A DNA stretch of 64,000 bases from Alteromonas indica (lineage in GTDB: Bacteria; Pseudomonadota; Gammaproteobacteria; Enterobacterales; Alteromonadaceae). Below are positions 8,154-16,179 of the stretch, piece by piece. The stretch covers positions 62,001 through 126,000 of the forward strand of contig PYVY01000010.1 in assembly GCA_003056425.1 (NCBI GenBank). The letters run 5' to 3'. Position numbers and translations under genes: made by a program. Each line of letters opens with the position of its first letter. The first letter of the stretch is position 1. The notes beneath the pieces are model-generated. The model was not told the origin of the DNA. It searched no databases and saw only the letters and a program-made list of their open reading frames with translations.

Positions 8154-8888
8154 ATGACGATTTCTGTGGTAATTCCTGCAAAAAATGAACAAGACAATAT
8201 TCAGCCCTTGGTAACAGAAATTGTTACAGCATTAATGGCTGTCGATAATTATGAAATTATTTATGTAGATGATGGTAGCGATGATAATACCTATGCCAAT
8301 ATCCGCTACATGGCTAAACAGGGATACCCTCAACTCAAGGTGGTCCGACATCGGTTTTCGGCAGGTCAAAGTACGGCAATTCAGACCGGTGTACGTTTTG
8401 CTAAAGGCGAACTAATTGTAACGCTGGATGCCGATGGCCAAAATGATCCGGCAGACATACCCTCATTGTTGGTGCAGGCCCGGCAGTTTCCGCCGACGTC
8501 TAACTTTTGTATTGCAGGTTATCGAAAACAGCGTAAAGACACGCTATGGAAACGTCTGCAGTCGCGTGTTGCCAATGGTATACGTAGTAAAATTTTGAAC
8601 GATGATACGCCAGACACCGGCTGTGGCCTCAAAGTGTTTCCCCGGCATACCTTTTTACAAATTCCCTATTTTGACCACATGCATCGGTTTTTACCTGCAC
8701 TCATTCGACGTTTGGGCGGAACCATTGTAGTTATTGCGGTAAACCATCGAAACCGCGAGTTTGGCCGGTCAAAATATACCATGTTAGGACGGCTGGGAGT
8801 GGGTATCATAGATATGGCTGGGGTCTTTTGGTTGCAGCGTCGCCAGCGCCACGCTGAAGTAGTGAAAGACGACTCTGTATCAATATAA
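8154..8888 (+). CDS. GT2-family glycosyltransferase (DPM1-like), lipid-linked sugar donor synthesis
   Basis: 244 aa. The N-terminus 'ISVVIPAKNEQDNI' and the 'IIYVDDGSDDNT' and 'TLDADGQNDP' (Asp92-x-Asp94) motifs are those of dolichyl/undecaprenyl-phosphate sugar synthases. These join a nucleotide-sugar to a polyprenyl phosphate on the cytoplasmic face. Unlike ArnC or GtrB there are no C-terminal membrane helices; the chain ends soon after 'YTMLGRLGVGIIDM', as in DPM1-type enzymes. AGAGGAT precedes the ATG. It begins a rightward run of GT2, VTT protein and GT39, so it most likely makes the undecaprenyl-phosphate sugar used by the GT39 enzyme. The sugar cannot be read from the sequence. Confidence 0.88.
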   Translation: MTISVVIPAKNEQDNIQPLVTEIVTALMAVDNYEIIYVDDGSDDNTYANIRYMAKQGYPQLKVVRHRFSAGQSTAIQTGVRFAKGELIVTLDADGQNDPADIPSLLVQARQFPPTSNFCIAGYRKQRKDTLWKRLQSRVANGIRSKILNDDTPDTGCGLKVFPRHTFLQIPYFDHMHRFLPALIRRLGGTIVVIAVNHRNREFGRSKYTMLGRLGVGIIDMAGVFWLQRRQRHAEVVKDDSVSI

Positions 8889-8889
8889 T

Positions 8890-9579
8890 ATGGCTATAGT
8901 CAAAATCGCGGTAAAGCTACTATTGCTTCTGGCGCTAGTATGGATTGCTTTTGCTGATATCCCAGTAGTTCAGCTGTTTAACCAACAGTGGATAGAGGTT
9001 TATATCCGCGATAACGGGACTGCGGGTATAGGGCTATTCGTGGTGGTAGCAACAGGGTTACTGAGCATGGGTTTACCACGCCAGCTGGTGGCTTTTTTCG
9101 GCGGCTATGCATTTGGTGCGGTGTTGGGCGTGGTGTATTCAATGGTGGCCGCGACGCTTAGTTGTATAGTGACTTTCCTCATTGCCCGTTGGCTAGCCCG
9201 GCCTTTTATACAGCAGCGTTGGCACGTAAAAATACATGCAATAGATAGTTTCCTGCAACATAGTCCCTTTGTAAAAACTGTCATAATCCGGTTGCTACCG
9301 GTGGGCAGCAATTTGCTCACAAACCTTATTGGCGGAACGACTGCTATCAATATATTGCCTTTTGTAGCGGGGTCGGCGGTGGGCTACTTACCGCAAATGA
9401 TTATCTTTGCTCTTATGGGTAAAGGGGTGGTGGTGAGCTCGGTCAGCCATCTTGTACTGAGTGTAGTATTAATGGCTGTGAGTGTCGTCGCCAGTTTTTA
9501 CCTGTATCGCCAGCATCGCGTCCACAATACTGCCTCTGATAGTGCTATCCAGTCAGCTTCGCTATTTACTAAATCCTAG
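8890..9579 (+). CDS. VTT-domain (TVP38/TMEM64, DedA-related) inner-membrane protein
   Basis: 229 aa with five to six hydrophobic segments. The family signature region includes 'QLVAFFGGYAFGAVLGVVYS' early in the VTT domain and 'VIIRLLPVGSNLLTNLIGG' in the second half. DedA/VTT proteins scramble or flip lipids, and several bacterial DedA proteins recycle undecaprenyl phosphate. The ATG follows the glycosyltransferase stop after a single base, and the next gene starts 13 bases after its stop, so it is an integral operon member. Its place between a lipid-linked-sugar synthase and a periplasmic sugar transferase suggests it moves the carrier lipid, the job of ArnEF in the classical pathway. That role is inferred. 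Confidence 0.85.
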   Translation: MAIVKIAVKLLLLLALVWIAFADIPVVQLFNQQWIEVYIRDNGTAGIGLFVVVATGLLSMGLPRQLVAFFGGYAFGAVLGVVYSMVAATLSCIVTFLIARWLARPFIQQRWHVKIHAIDSFLQHSPFVKTVIIRLLPVGSNLLTNLIGGTTAINILPFVAGSAVGYLPQMIIFALMGKGVVVSSVSHLVLSVVLMAVSVVASFYLYRQHRVHNTASDSAIQSASLFTKS

Positions 9580-9592
9580 GGGCCAGAAGAAA

Positions 9593-11341
9593 ATGACGAA
9601 CCATATTTTAAGCTTAGTGTTAAAGCGCGCGCTATCATCTTCTGTCTGGTTGCTAATAGTCGGGGCGGCCGTCTTATTATTAATTGGTATAGGGTTACGC
9701 AGTCCCTGGCCAGCAGATGAGCCTCGATTTGCGTTAATTGCTAAAGAAATGGTGGCTACCGGGCAGTGGTTTTTCCCCACTCGGGCGGGAGAATATTATC
9801 CAGACAAGCCGCCGTTATTTATGTGGTGTCTTGCACTTTTCTACTGGCTGTGTGGCTCGTTAAAGGTTGCTTTCTTATTGCCAAGTGCTTTAGCCGGTGT
9901 GCTGACGGTATATACAATTTACGATTTAGGCAAAAGATTATGGAACCCTGCTACAGGAATTACTGCCGGATTATTACTTCTATTTAGTTTTCAGTTTCTG
10001 CTACAAGCAAAGACGGCCCAGATCGATGCGCTGGTTTGCTGCTTTATCACTCTGGCTAATTACGCCTTATTACGGTTTACCTTAATTGATGCACGCTGGC
10101 GGTGGTATTACTTAGGTTGTTTCTTTATGGGGCTGGGTGTCATTACAAAGGGGGTCGGTTTTCTACCGCTATTGATGCTGATCCCGTATGTCCTGATGAA
10201 GTATCGACAACGGCCCAACCGTGGCGACGTGCCCGCCACCGCCCTCGGACTGTGGCGGTGGGTAGCAGGACCACTAGTGATGATTGCAGCCATTGGGCTA
10301 TGGCTGGGGCCGATGCTATGGTTAGTTAAGCATAGCCAGGACCCCGCTTTGCACCAATATGCCAACAATATCCTGTTTCGCCAGACTATCACGCGCTATG
10401 CCGACTCATGGCACCACATTAAGCCGTTTTGGTACTATGTAGTACAGGTTATCCCCGTGTTCTGGCTCCCCTTAAGCCTTTTGCTGCCATGGTTAGTTGG
10501 CCCGTGGCTTAAAGCCTTGAAAGAAAATGATGGCAGAATTTTGCTCCCCCTAGGCTGGATTGGCTTAACGCTTCTTTTTTTCAGCTTAAGCCCAGGCAAA
10601 CGCGGGGTTTATATATTGCCTGCTTTACCTATGCTGGCATTAATTTCAGCGCCCTATATTCGGCAGATTTTTGCGCAGGTAACGCCTAATCGAACAATAT
10701 GGTGGGCGGTAACCCTACTTGCCAGCACCTTGGCTATATTTGGCCTGTGCGGTTTAATGGAACTGTCGTTTGCTAATAAATTAGCTAATAAATTCTCTAT
10801 CGAGCCGTGGTGGTTTTTTCTCACCGTAGGGGGTGGGGGACTATGTCTGAATATGGTTTTAAAGAATGGGAATCGGTGGGCGGGCTGGCCCGTTTTTATG
10901 ATTTGGGTTTGGGGGCTATATAGTACGTGGGGATATATACTATTGAGTTCGGTAAAAACGCCAGCCAACATTTTAGATGAAATCGGCCGCCATATCGATA
11001 GCACAAGTGAATTAGCTTTGGTTAACTTTGCTGAACAATTTGTGCTGTTTTCGCCGTATCCGATAACCCACTTCGGTTTTCATACCGCTGTAGATATCCA
11101 GGTAGCCAGCGCGTATCAATGGTTAAAGCAGCATCCAGCAGGTTATGTTCTTTTAGGTCTAAGTACCGATACAGCAAATTGCTTTGATAAAAGTAAAGGA
11201 ACCAATGTAGGGTATGCACACCGGGAAAACTGGGTATTATTATCATCGGAAAGTATGTTTACCAATTGCAATATAGAACTATCCAAAAAATACTCTAACC
11301 CAGAAAAAAAACCACAATATTTTTATTACAATCATAACTGA
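9593..11341 (+). CDS. ArnT-like GT39 glycosyltransferase
   Basis: 582 aa from the ATG at 9593, which has AGAAGA upstream and lies just after the VTT gene stop; an in-frame ATG at 9482 would overlap the VTT gene by nearly 100 bases and is rejected. A first membrane helix is followed by the PMT/ArnT loop 'WPADEPRFALIAKEMV' with the catalytic Asp-Glu pair and 'YYPDKPPLFMWCLALF'. Roughly ten more membrane segments follow, then a soluble periplasmic tail of about 120 residues. The family transfers a sugar from undecaprenyl phosphate to lipid A or protein in the periplasm. With eptA next, lipid A is the likely acceptor. No arnA, arnB or arnD gene is nearby, so the sugar need not be aminoarabinose. 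Confidence 0.85.
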   Translation: MTNHILSLVLKRALSSSVWLLIVGAAVLLLIGIGLRSPWPADEPRFALIAKEMVATGQWFFPTRAGEYYPDKPPLFMWCLALFYWLCGSLKVAFLLPSALAGVLTVYTIYDLGKRLWNPATGITAGLLLLFSFQFLLQAKTAQIDALVCCFITLANYALLRFTLIDARWRWYYLGCFFMGLGVITKGVGFLPLLMLIPYVLMKYRQRPNRGDVPATALGLWRWVAGPLVMIAAIGLWLGPMLWLVKHSQDPALHQYANNILFRQTITRYADSWHHIKPFWYYVVQVIPVFWLPLSLLLPWLVGPWLKALKENDGRILLPLGWIGLTLLFFSLSPGKRGVYILPALPMLALISAPYIRQIFAQVTPNRTIWWAVTLLASTLAIFGLCGLMELSFANKLANKFSIEPWWFFLTVGGGGLCLNMVLKNGNRWAGWPVFMIWVWGLYSTWGYILLSSVKTPANILDEIGRHIDSTSELALVNFAEQFVLFSPYPITHFGFHTAVDIQVASAYQWLKQHPAGYVLLGLSTDTANCFDKSKGTNVGYAHRENWVLLSSESMFTNCNIELSKKYSNPEKKPQYFYYNHN

Positions 11342-11389
11342 AATCTTATCCGATCGATCTAAGTGAATAAATTTAAAAAACTATTTAAG

Positions 11390-11433
11390 CCCAAGTGTAT
11401 CTTAAGTGATTCCTAAGCCAGCAGCCTTATTAT
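11390..11433 (+). promoter_or_regulatory. Triple PmrA/QseB-type box and -10 element before eptA
   Basis: Three hexamers repeat every 11 bases: CCCAAG (11390-11395), CTTAAG (11401-11406) and CCTAAG (11412-11417). Ten bases later comes TATTAT (11428-11433), a good -10. The start would fall near 11440, giving a leader of about 28 bases to the GTG at 11468. This indicates a regulated promoter inside the operon in addition to the one at 8060-8090. Confidence 0.6.
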
Positions 11434-11467
11434 TTTGCTATTGAAGAAAAGGTAGTAGGCCAAGGTA

Positions 11468-13075
11468 GTGCAATTTAAATATCATCTCAATATACATCCG
11501 GGCCCAGTAAAATTACTGGTTTTATTTAGTGTTTTTATAACCCTGATATTTAACTTTCCATTTTTTCTTCGGGTCTACAATGCAATTTCTCCATCCACAG
11601 TGTGGACTTGGCTATTTATGCTGTCTGTGCCTTGTGTACTTATCTGCCTTAATATTATCTTTCTTAGCTTGGCTGGGGCCTTATTTTTTCCCAGAATCGT
11701 AGTAGGTTTCAGTGTGTTAATTTCGTCACTGTTGTTCTATGCAGTACAAGAGTACGGAGTTATTTTTGACCGCAGTATGATTCAGAATATAGTGGAAACG
11801 AATTCAGGAGAAGCAGCCTCTTACTTAAGTATGAGTTTCTTCCTTTTTTTTGTTTTATTAGGACTGTTTCCGATATTTGCTATCTTTAACCAAGATGTGA
11901 AGGAAGCTTTTACAAAACGAGTTTTTAAGCTGGTGAAAATTAATATGGCTGCAGCGCTATTTATTTTTTTAATAGGCTCTTTAATGTACAAGGATTATGC
12001 TGCTATTGGACGAAATAATCATAATTTAGTGAAGTATATTATTCCTTTTGCTTTTTATGATTCGGGATATAAATACCTGCGCGATACCTATTTTTATCCT
12101 CCATTACCCTACCGAATTTTGGATCGCCATCCTCATTTTGAGCGTAAGCAGCGCAGCAATCCGGCCACATTAGTGGTGGTCGTAGGAGAAACAGCCAGAG
12201 CAGATAGGTTTAGTATTAATGGCTATACACAACCTACCACGACTCGTTTATCCCAGATGGGCGCGGTGAGTTTCGCTAATGTCACTTCGTGCGGTACGGC
12301 TACCGCGGTATCCGTGCCCTGTATGTTTTCCCGGCTATCGCGGGAAAACTACGACAGTCGAATTGCTTCCAGTCAGGATAATGTTTTAGATATTATTCAT
12401 CGAGCAGGGGCCAGTGTAACCTGGATTGACAATAACAGCAGTTGTAAAGGCGTATGTGCCAGAATTCAAACAATTGATTACGACCCTAAGCGTAGTGAAA
12501 GTTTGTGTGACGGCGATTATTGTTATGATGAAATATTAATTGAAGAGCTGGCAAAGCAATTGCGCGCTGAAGCATCCCGGAACCGTGTAATTGTGTTGCA
12601 TATGATTGGCTCTCATGGACCTACCTATTATCTCCGCTACCCCGCCGAATTTAAAAAATTCACCCCGGATTGCGCCCGCAGTGATATACAAAACTGTGCC
12701 TTAAACGAGCTTAACAATACTTATGACAATACCATTGTTTATACTGATTATGTTTTAGCAGAGATAATTACTTTGCTTAAGCGCATACCTGATGCCAGCA
12801 TGTTATATGTCTCCGACCACGGCGAATCATTAGGGGAGAAAGGCTTGTTTTTGCACGGTTTCCCCTATCACTTTGCCCCTACAGAGCAAACCCATGTACC
12901 TATGGTATATTGGGATAGCAAGCTCAACCAAGCGGACTACCGGCAATGTGTTACTGGCCAGCTAAACAAAGCATATTCACAAGACAATGTGTTTGATACG
13001 TTATTAGGTCTGGCCCGGGTGAATTCTACCACTTATCAGCCACTACAGGACGTCTTTCAACCATGTCGCAGTTAA
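11468..13075 (+). CDS. eptA: Phosphoethanolamine-lipid A transferase EptA
   Basis: 535 aa. Five N-terminal membrane helices (to about residue 175) precede a periplasmic sulfatase-fold domain. Active-site features of the EptA/MCR family are present: 'VVVGETARADRFS' (metal-ligand Glu241), the nucleophile loop 'SCGTATAVSVPCMFS' with Thr279 and the disulfide pair Cys275/Cys285, 'HMIGSHGPTYY' and 'YVSDHGESLGEKGLFLHG'. The enzyme moves phosphoethanolamine from phosphatidylethanolamine to lipid A phosphates, lowering surface charge and polymyxin binding. The start is GTG 11468, with a weak AAGG close upstream. It is preceded by its own box array and overlaps dgkA by 13 bases. Confidence 0.95.
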   Translation: MQFKYHLNIHPGPVKLLVLFSVFITLIFNFPFFLRVYNAISPSTVWTWLFMLSVPCVLICLNIIFLSLAGALFFPRIVVGFSVLISSLLFYAVQEYGVIFDRSMIQNIVETNSGEAASYLSMSFFLFFVLLGLFPIFAIFNQDVKEAFTKRVFKLVKINMAAALFIFLIGSLMYKDYAAIGRNNHNLVKYIIPFAFYDSGYKYLRDTYFYPPLPYRILDRHPHFERKQRSNPATLVVVVGETARADRFSINGYTQPTTTRLSQMGAVSFANVTSCGTATAVSVPCMFSRLSRENYDSRIASSQDNVLDIIHRAGASVTWIDNNSSCKGVCARIQTIDYDPKRSESLCDGDYCYDEILIEELAKQLRAEASRNRVIVLHMIGSHGPTYYLRYPAEFKKFTPDCARSDIQNCALNELNNTYDNTIVYTDYVLAEIITLLKRIPDASMLYVSDHGESLGEKGLFLHGFPYHFAPTEQTHVPMVYWDSKLNQADYRQCVTGQLNKAYSQDNVFDTLLGLARVNSTTYQPLQDVFQPCRS

Positions 13076-13473
13076 GTAAGGGAGAAACAGCGCAAAAATT
13101 TGATACAAAAAACAAGCTTAGGGGCATACGTAGACTAAAAGATGCGGTTAAAAATTCAGCCAGAGCGGTTGACTGGTTATGCCGTAACGAAACGGCCTTT
13201 CGCCAGGAAATATTCCTTTTAATAGGGACCGTTGTCGTAATCAGTTGGTGGGAAATCAGTGTTTACGAAAAGGCTGCTTTACTAGGCAGTGTGCTATTTA
13301 TAATATTTGCTGAAATTGTGAATACTGCGGTGGAGGCAACAATTGACCGTATAGGTTACGAGCTTCATGATTTGGCGGGGCTAGCTAAAGATTTAGGCTC
13401 TGCCGCTGTAACAGTGGCGATACTCATCAGTTTCATAATTTGGGGAGCGGTGGTTTATCACAACTCCAGCTAA
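13063..13473 (+). CDS. dgkA: Diacylglycerol kinase DgkA
   Basis: 136 aa with three membrane helices. The conserved core 'EIVNTAVEATIDRIGYELHD' and 'LAKDLGSAAVTVA' is diagnostic of prokaryotic DgkA, which phosphorylates diacylglycerol to phosphatidic acid at the inner membrane. A 35-residue basic N-terminal extension before 'RRLKDAVKNSARAVDW' is slightly longer than in E. coli (121 aa). Its ATG lies 13 bases inside eptA, so it is translationally coupled to it. EptA releases diacylglycerol for each phosphoethanolamine it transfers, and DgkA recycles that product; the pairing is functionally coherent and known in other bacteria. Confidence 0.95.
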   Translation: MSQLSKGETAQKFDTKNKLRGIRRLKDAVKNSARAVDWLCRNETAFRQEIFLLIGTVVVISWWEISVYEKAALLGSVLFIIFAEIVNTAVEATIDRIGYELHDLAGLAKDLGSAAVTVAILISFIIWGAVVYHNSS

Positions 13474-13581
13474 GTACAGTGGCGTATACTAGGTTATCGC
13501 TATGCGTTTAAAAAATAATCCGGGGGTCTCCCTCATAAACCTGTTATTTTCCGCGCGGTAACGCTTGCGAAATGTGGCCAA

Positions 13582-13597
13582 CTGTATATACTCACAG
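13582..13597. promoter_or_regulatory. LexA (SOS) box 1
   Basis: CTGTATATACTCACAG fits the gammaproteobacterial SOS box CTG-N10-CAG with an AT-rich centre. It lies 28 bases before the lexA start. Confidence 0.85.
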
Positions 13598-13601
13598 TTA
13601 A

Positions 13602-13617
13602 CTGTATGAAAACCCAG
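13602..13617. promoter_or_regulatory. LexA (SOS) box 2
   Basis: CTGTATGAAAACCCAG, again CTG-N10-CAG, begins 20 bases after the first box, so the two lie on nearly the same helix face. E. coli lexA also has two tandem boxes. Confidence 0.8.
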
Positions 13618-13624
13618 GCTGTTT

Positions 13625-14254
13625 ATGCGTCCACTAACCCCCCGACAGACAGAAGTACTTGAGCTTATTAAATCCAATATGCGGGACACGGGTATGCCTC
13701 CTACGCGGGCTGAGATCGCCCAGCATCTTGGGTTCAAATCTGCCAATGCAGCTGAAGAACATCTAAAAGCTTTGGCTCGCAAAGGTGTGATTGAAATTTT
13801 GCCCGGCACCTCCCGTGGTATCCGCTTAACAACACCGCTTGAAGATGAAGCCGCGAATGAAGAAACGGGTTTGCCTTTGATTGGGCGGGTCGCTGCCGGT
13901 GAACCCATCCTGGCACAGGAGCATATAGAAAGCCACTATCAGGTCGATCCTGCCTTGTTTCGTCCTCACGCCGACTTTTTATTGCGGGTAGATGGCATGA
14001 GCATGAAAGATATTGGTATTTTGGATGGTGACTTATTGGCCGTACATCGTACTACGGATGTGCATAATGGCCAGGTGGTGGTAGCCAGGGTGGAAGATGA
14101 TGTCACTGTTAAACGCTTCGAAAAGCGCGGTCATGAAGTGTTACTGCATGCAGAAAATGACGAATTTGCACCAATTAAAGTGGATTTGTCGGCCCAGCCT
14201 TTTACTATCGAAGGCTTAGCAGTGGGTGTTATACGTAACGCTGACTGGATGTGA
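13625..14254 (+). CDS. lexA: SOS repressor LexA
   Basis: 209 aa. The N-terminal winged helix reads '[15 protein letters not shown]' and '[23 protein letters not shown]'. The self-cleavage site is Ala91-Gly92 in 'GRVAAGEP', with catalytic Ser126 in 'VDGMSMKD' and Lys163 in 'DVTVKRFE'. All residues needed for RecA-stimulated autocleavage are present, and the length is that of E. coli LexA plus a few residues. Two SOS boxes directly upstream show autorepression. It is a single-gene unit: the downstream neighbour, 750 bases away, is the oxidase operon, and no sulA or dinF follows (a DinF-like gene is 11 kb away without a visible SOS box). Confidence 0.97.
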   Translation: MRPLTPRQTEVLELIKSNMRDTGMPPTRAEIAQHLGFKSANAAEEHLKALARKGVIEILPGTSRGIRLTTPLEDEAANEETGLPLIGRVAAGEPILAQEHIESHYQVDPALFRPHADFLLRVDGMSMKDIGILDGDLLAVHRTTDVHNGQVVVARVEDDVTVKRFEKRGHEVLLHAENDEFAPIKVDLSAQPFTIEGLAVGVIRNADWM

Positions 14255-14266
14255 TGTAAAAAGCAC

Positions 14267-14299
14267 ATTGCCAGCATTCCTGAAGCGAATGTTGGCAAT
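14267..14299 (+). terminator. Hairpin after lexA, possible terminator
   Basis: ATTGCCAGCATTC and GAATGTTGGCAAT pair over 13 bases with one G-T mismatch around a 7-base loop, starting 13 bases after the lexA stop. No T-run follows directly, so it may be a weak terminator or an RNA-stabilising hairpin. Confidence 0.45.
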
Positions 14300-15003
14300 A
14301 ATTGTTGCCTGCGGTAACTTTTTCATTACCGCTGATGTTGGTAGCGTTACATTGCGTGTATTGACTATTCTTAAAACCTACCCGTTTTACCCCCCCTTCT
14401 ATTGCTACATATGCCGTAATTAGGCGCGCTTACCGGAAAAAAATGTGTATAACCACACAGCTTACCCAAATCAGCACGATGACGTTTATCATTTTCTAAT
14501 AGTGCGCTGGTTTACCGGATGCTCACGGCATGTTCACACAGCCGCGGTGCGGACGCTTTTATTATCCAGGCGGGCATTTTATACCCTTCTATCGCTATAC
14601 CCCTTTTGCTATCAAGCGTTTACCTTGCGATGAATAGCCCCTGTGCTGATTAGTAATTATCTGCCATTTTGATTTTTTAGTGCTTCGCCTGTAAAGGCGT
14701 TATCTTGTCTACGGCTATTGTCTCAGTTGCCACCGTTTTCATCGGCTGTATAGCCTCTCTCCACCCCACCAAATTAGCTGGTTGCTGGCTTTGAAAAGTC
14801 TTGCCCTGAATCAGCGACTTGCCAAAAAATTGTATAAATTTTTATCAAAAGACTAGACTCAAGGTTAAAAGTGTTTAATTCTTATACTGTTATTAACATA
14901 AGAATAACAATTAATAATACATCGATAACGGAATTAGTCGTAACAACGCGGGTCTATGGTTGGCAGGCAGGCTTCCAGGATTCGTCCATCACGGAGGTGT
15001 TGA
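14300..15003. other. Long non-coding interval before the oxidase operon
   Basis: About 700 bases without a convincing gene. Short open frames here lack ribosome sites and family resemblance. The last 200 bases are AT-rich. A possible promoter is TTGCCA (14819-14824) with TTATCA 17 bases later, which would give coxB a leader of about 150 bases. A strong GGAGG at 14993-14997 serves coxB. Confidence 0.5.
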
Positions 15004-16170
15004 GTGAAGAAGCTCGCAAATATCGTATTGATGGTTTTGGGGACGCTGGCAACCACCGCTGCATTTTCACATGCATTTGCTGCACAACAGGCTACCGGTG
15101 ATGCTGCAACACTAAATCTTCGCAAGGGTGTTACTGATATCAGTGGACAGGTCTATGACCTGCATATGCTGATGTTTACCATATGTGTGGTCATCGCCGT
15201 AGTGGTGTTTGGCGCTATGTTTATTTCCATTTATTTGCATCGGCGTTCGCGCGGTGCCACCCCGGCTACCTTTCATGAAAACGTAAAAGTTGAAATTGCC
15301 TGGACGGTAGTGCCGTTTCTTATCCTGATATTTATGGCGTTTCCCGCTGCCCAAACGCTTATTGCAATGGAAGACACCAGTGAGCCAGATATGACCGTAT
15401 TGGTCACCGGCTCACAATGGAAGTGGCACTACAAGTATATGGACTCGGATGTTTCGTTCTATTCATTGATGGCGACGCAACGCGAGCAAATCAGTAATCG
15501 ATACGAAAAGGGCGAGAACTATTTACTGGAGGTCGACCGGCCTTTAGTGATTCCAACGGGGCAGAAAGTACGATTTCTGATCACCTCTGATGATGTCATC
15601 CACTCGTGGTGGGTGCCGGATTTTGCCGTTAAGAAAGATGCAAACCCAGGCTTTATTAATGAAGCCTGGACCAAGGTTAATGAGCCAGGGTTATATCGGG
15701 GTCAATGTGCTGAGCTATGCGGCAAAGACCACGGGTTTATGCCTATTGTGGTTATTGCAAAAGCGCCGGAAGACTTTGCCGTCTGGATGGGCGAACAAGA
15801 AAAAATGCAGCGTGAAGCGAAAGCTGAAGAGCAGCGTTTACTGGCCATGAGTATGAGCATGGAAGAGCTTATGAGTGAGGGTAATAAAGTATATACCGCC
15901 ACCTGCGCGGCGTGCCATATGCCAAATGGTGAAGGCTTAAAAGGTGCTTTCCCCGCCCTCAAAGGCAGCAAATTGGCAACTGAAGATATGCAGGGTCATA
16001 TCGACATTGTGGTTAATGGTAAAACCGGTACCGCCATGCAGGCCTTTGGCAAAATGCTGAGTTTGCGTGAACTGGCTGCAGTGATTACATACGAGCGTAA
16101 CGCCTGGGGTAACAACACTGAAGAACTGGTTCAGCCCAAAGACGTCAACGCATTCATTCAGGGACAATAG
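15004..16170 (+). CDS. coxB: Cytochrome c oxidase subunit II with fused cytochrome c domain
   Basis: 388 aa, GTG start with GGAGG 6 bases upstream. A signal peptide ends near 'HAFAAQQA', and two membrane hairpin helices follow. The periplasmic cupredoxin domain supplies the CuA ligands: His in 'SDDVIHSWWVPDF' and the cluster 'GQCAELCGKDHGFMP'. After a charged linker (about residues 260-295) comes a class I cytochrome c domain with the heme motif 'CAACHMPNGEG' and a later axial Met region 'TGTAMQAFGKML'. This caa3-like fusion lets subunit II take electrons directly and pass them to subunit I. It is the first gene of the oxidase operon. Confidence 0.96.
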   Translation: MKKLANIVLMVLGTLATTAAFSHAFAAQQATGDAATLNLRKGVTDISGQVYDLHMLMFTICVVIAVVVFGAMFISIYLHRRSRGATPATFHENVKVEIAWTVVPFLILIFMAFPAAQTLIAMEDTSEPDMTVLVTGSQWKWHYKYMDSDVSFYSLMATQREQISNRYEKGENYLLEVDRPLVIPTGQKVRFLITSDDVIHSWWVPDFAVKKDANPGFINEAWTKVNEPGLYRGQCAELCGKDHGFMPIVVIAKAPEDFAVWMGEQEKMQREAKAEEQRLLAMSMSMEELMSEGNKVYTATCAACHMPNGEGLKGAFPALKGSKLATEDMQGHIDIVVNGKTGTAMQAFGKMLSLRELAAVITYERNAWGNNTEELVQPKDVNAFIQGQ

Positions 16171-16179
16171 GAGGACATC

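Noticed and set aside
8154..8888. Calling the GT2 enzyme ArnC/PmrF
   Set aside because: ArnC has two C-terminal membrane helices and about 320 residues; this one stops at 244 without them, so a specific name is not supported.
14226..14633. Two 62-65 codon frames after lexA, considered as sulA-like SOS genes
   Set aside because: No ribosome site, no SulA motif, and the first overlaps lexA and the hairpin.
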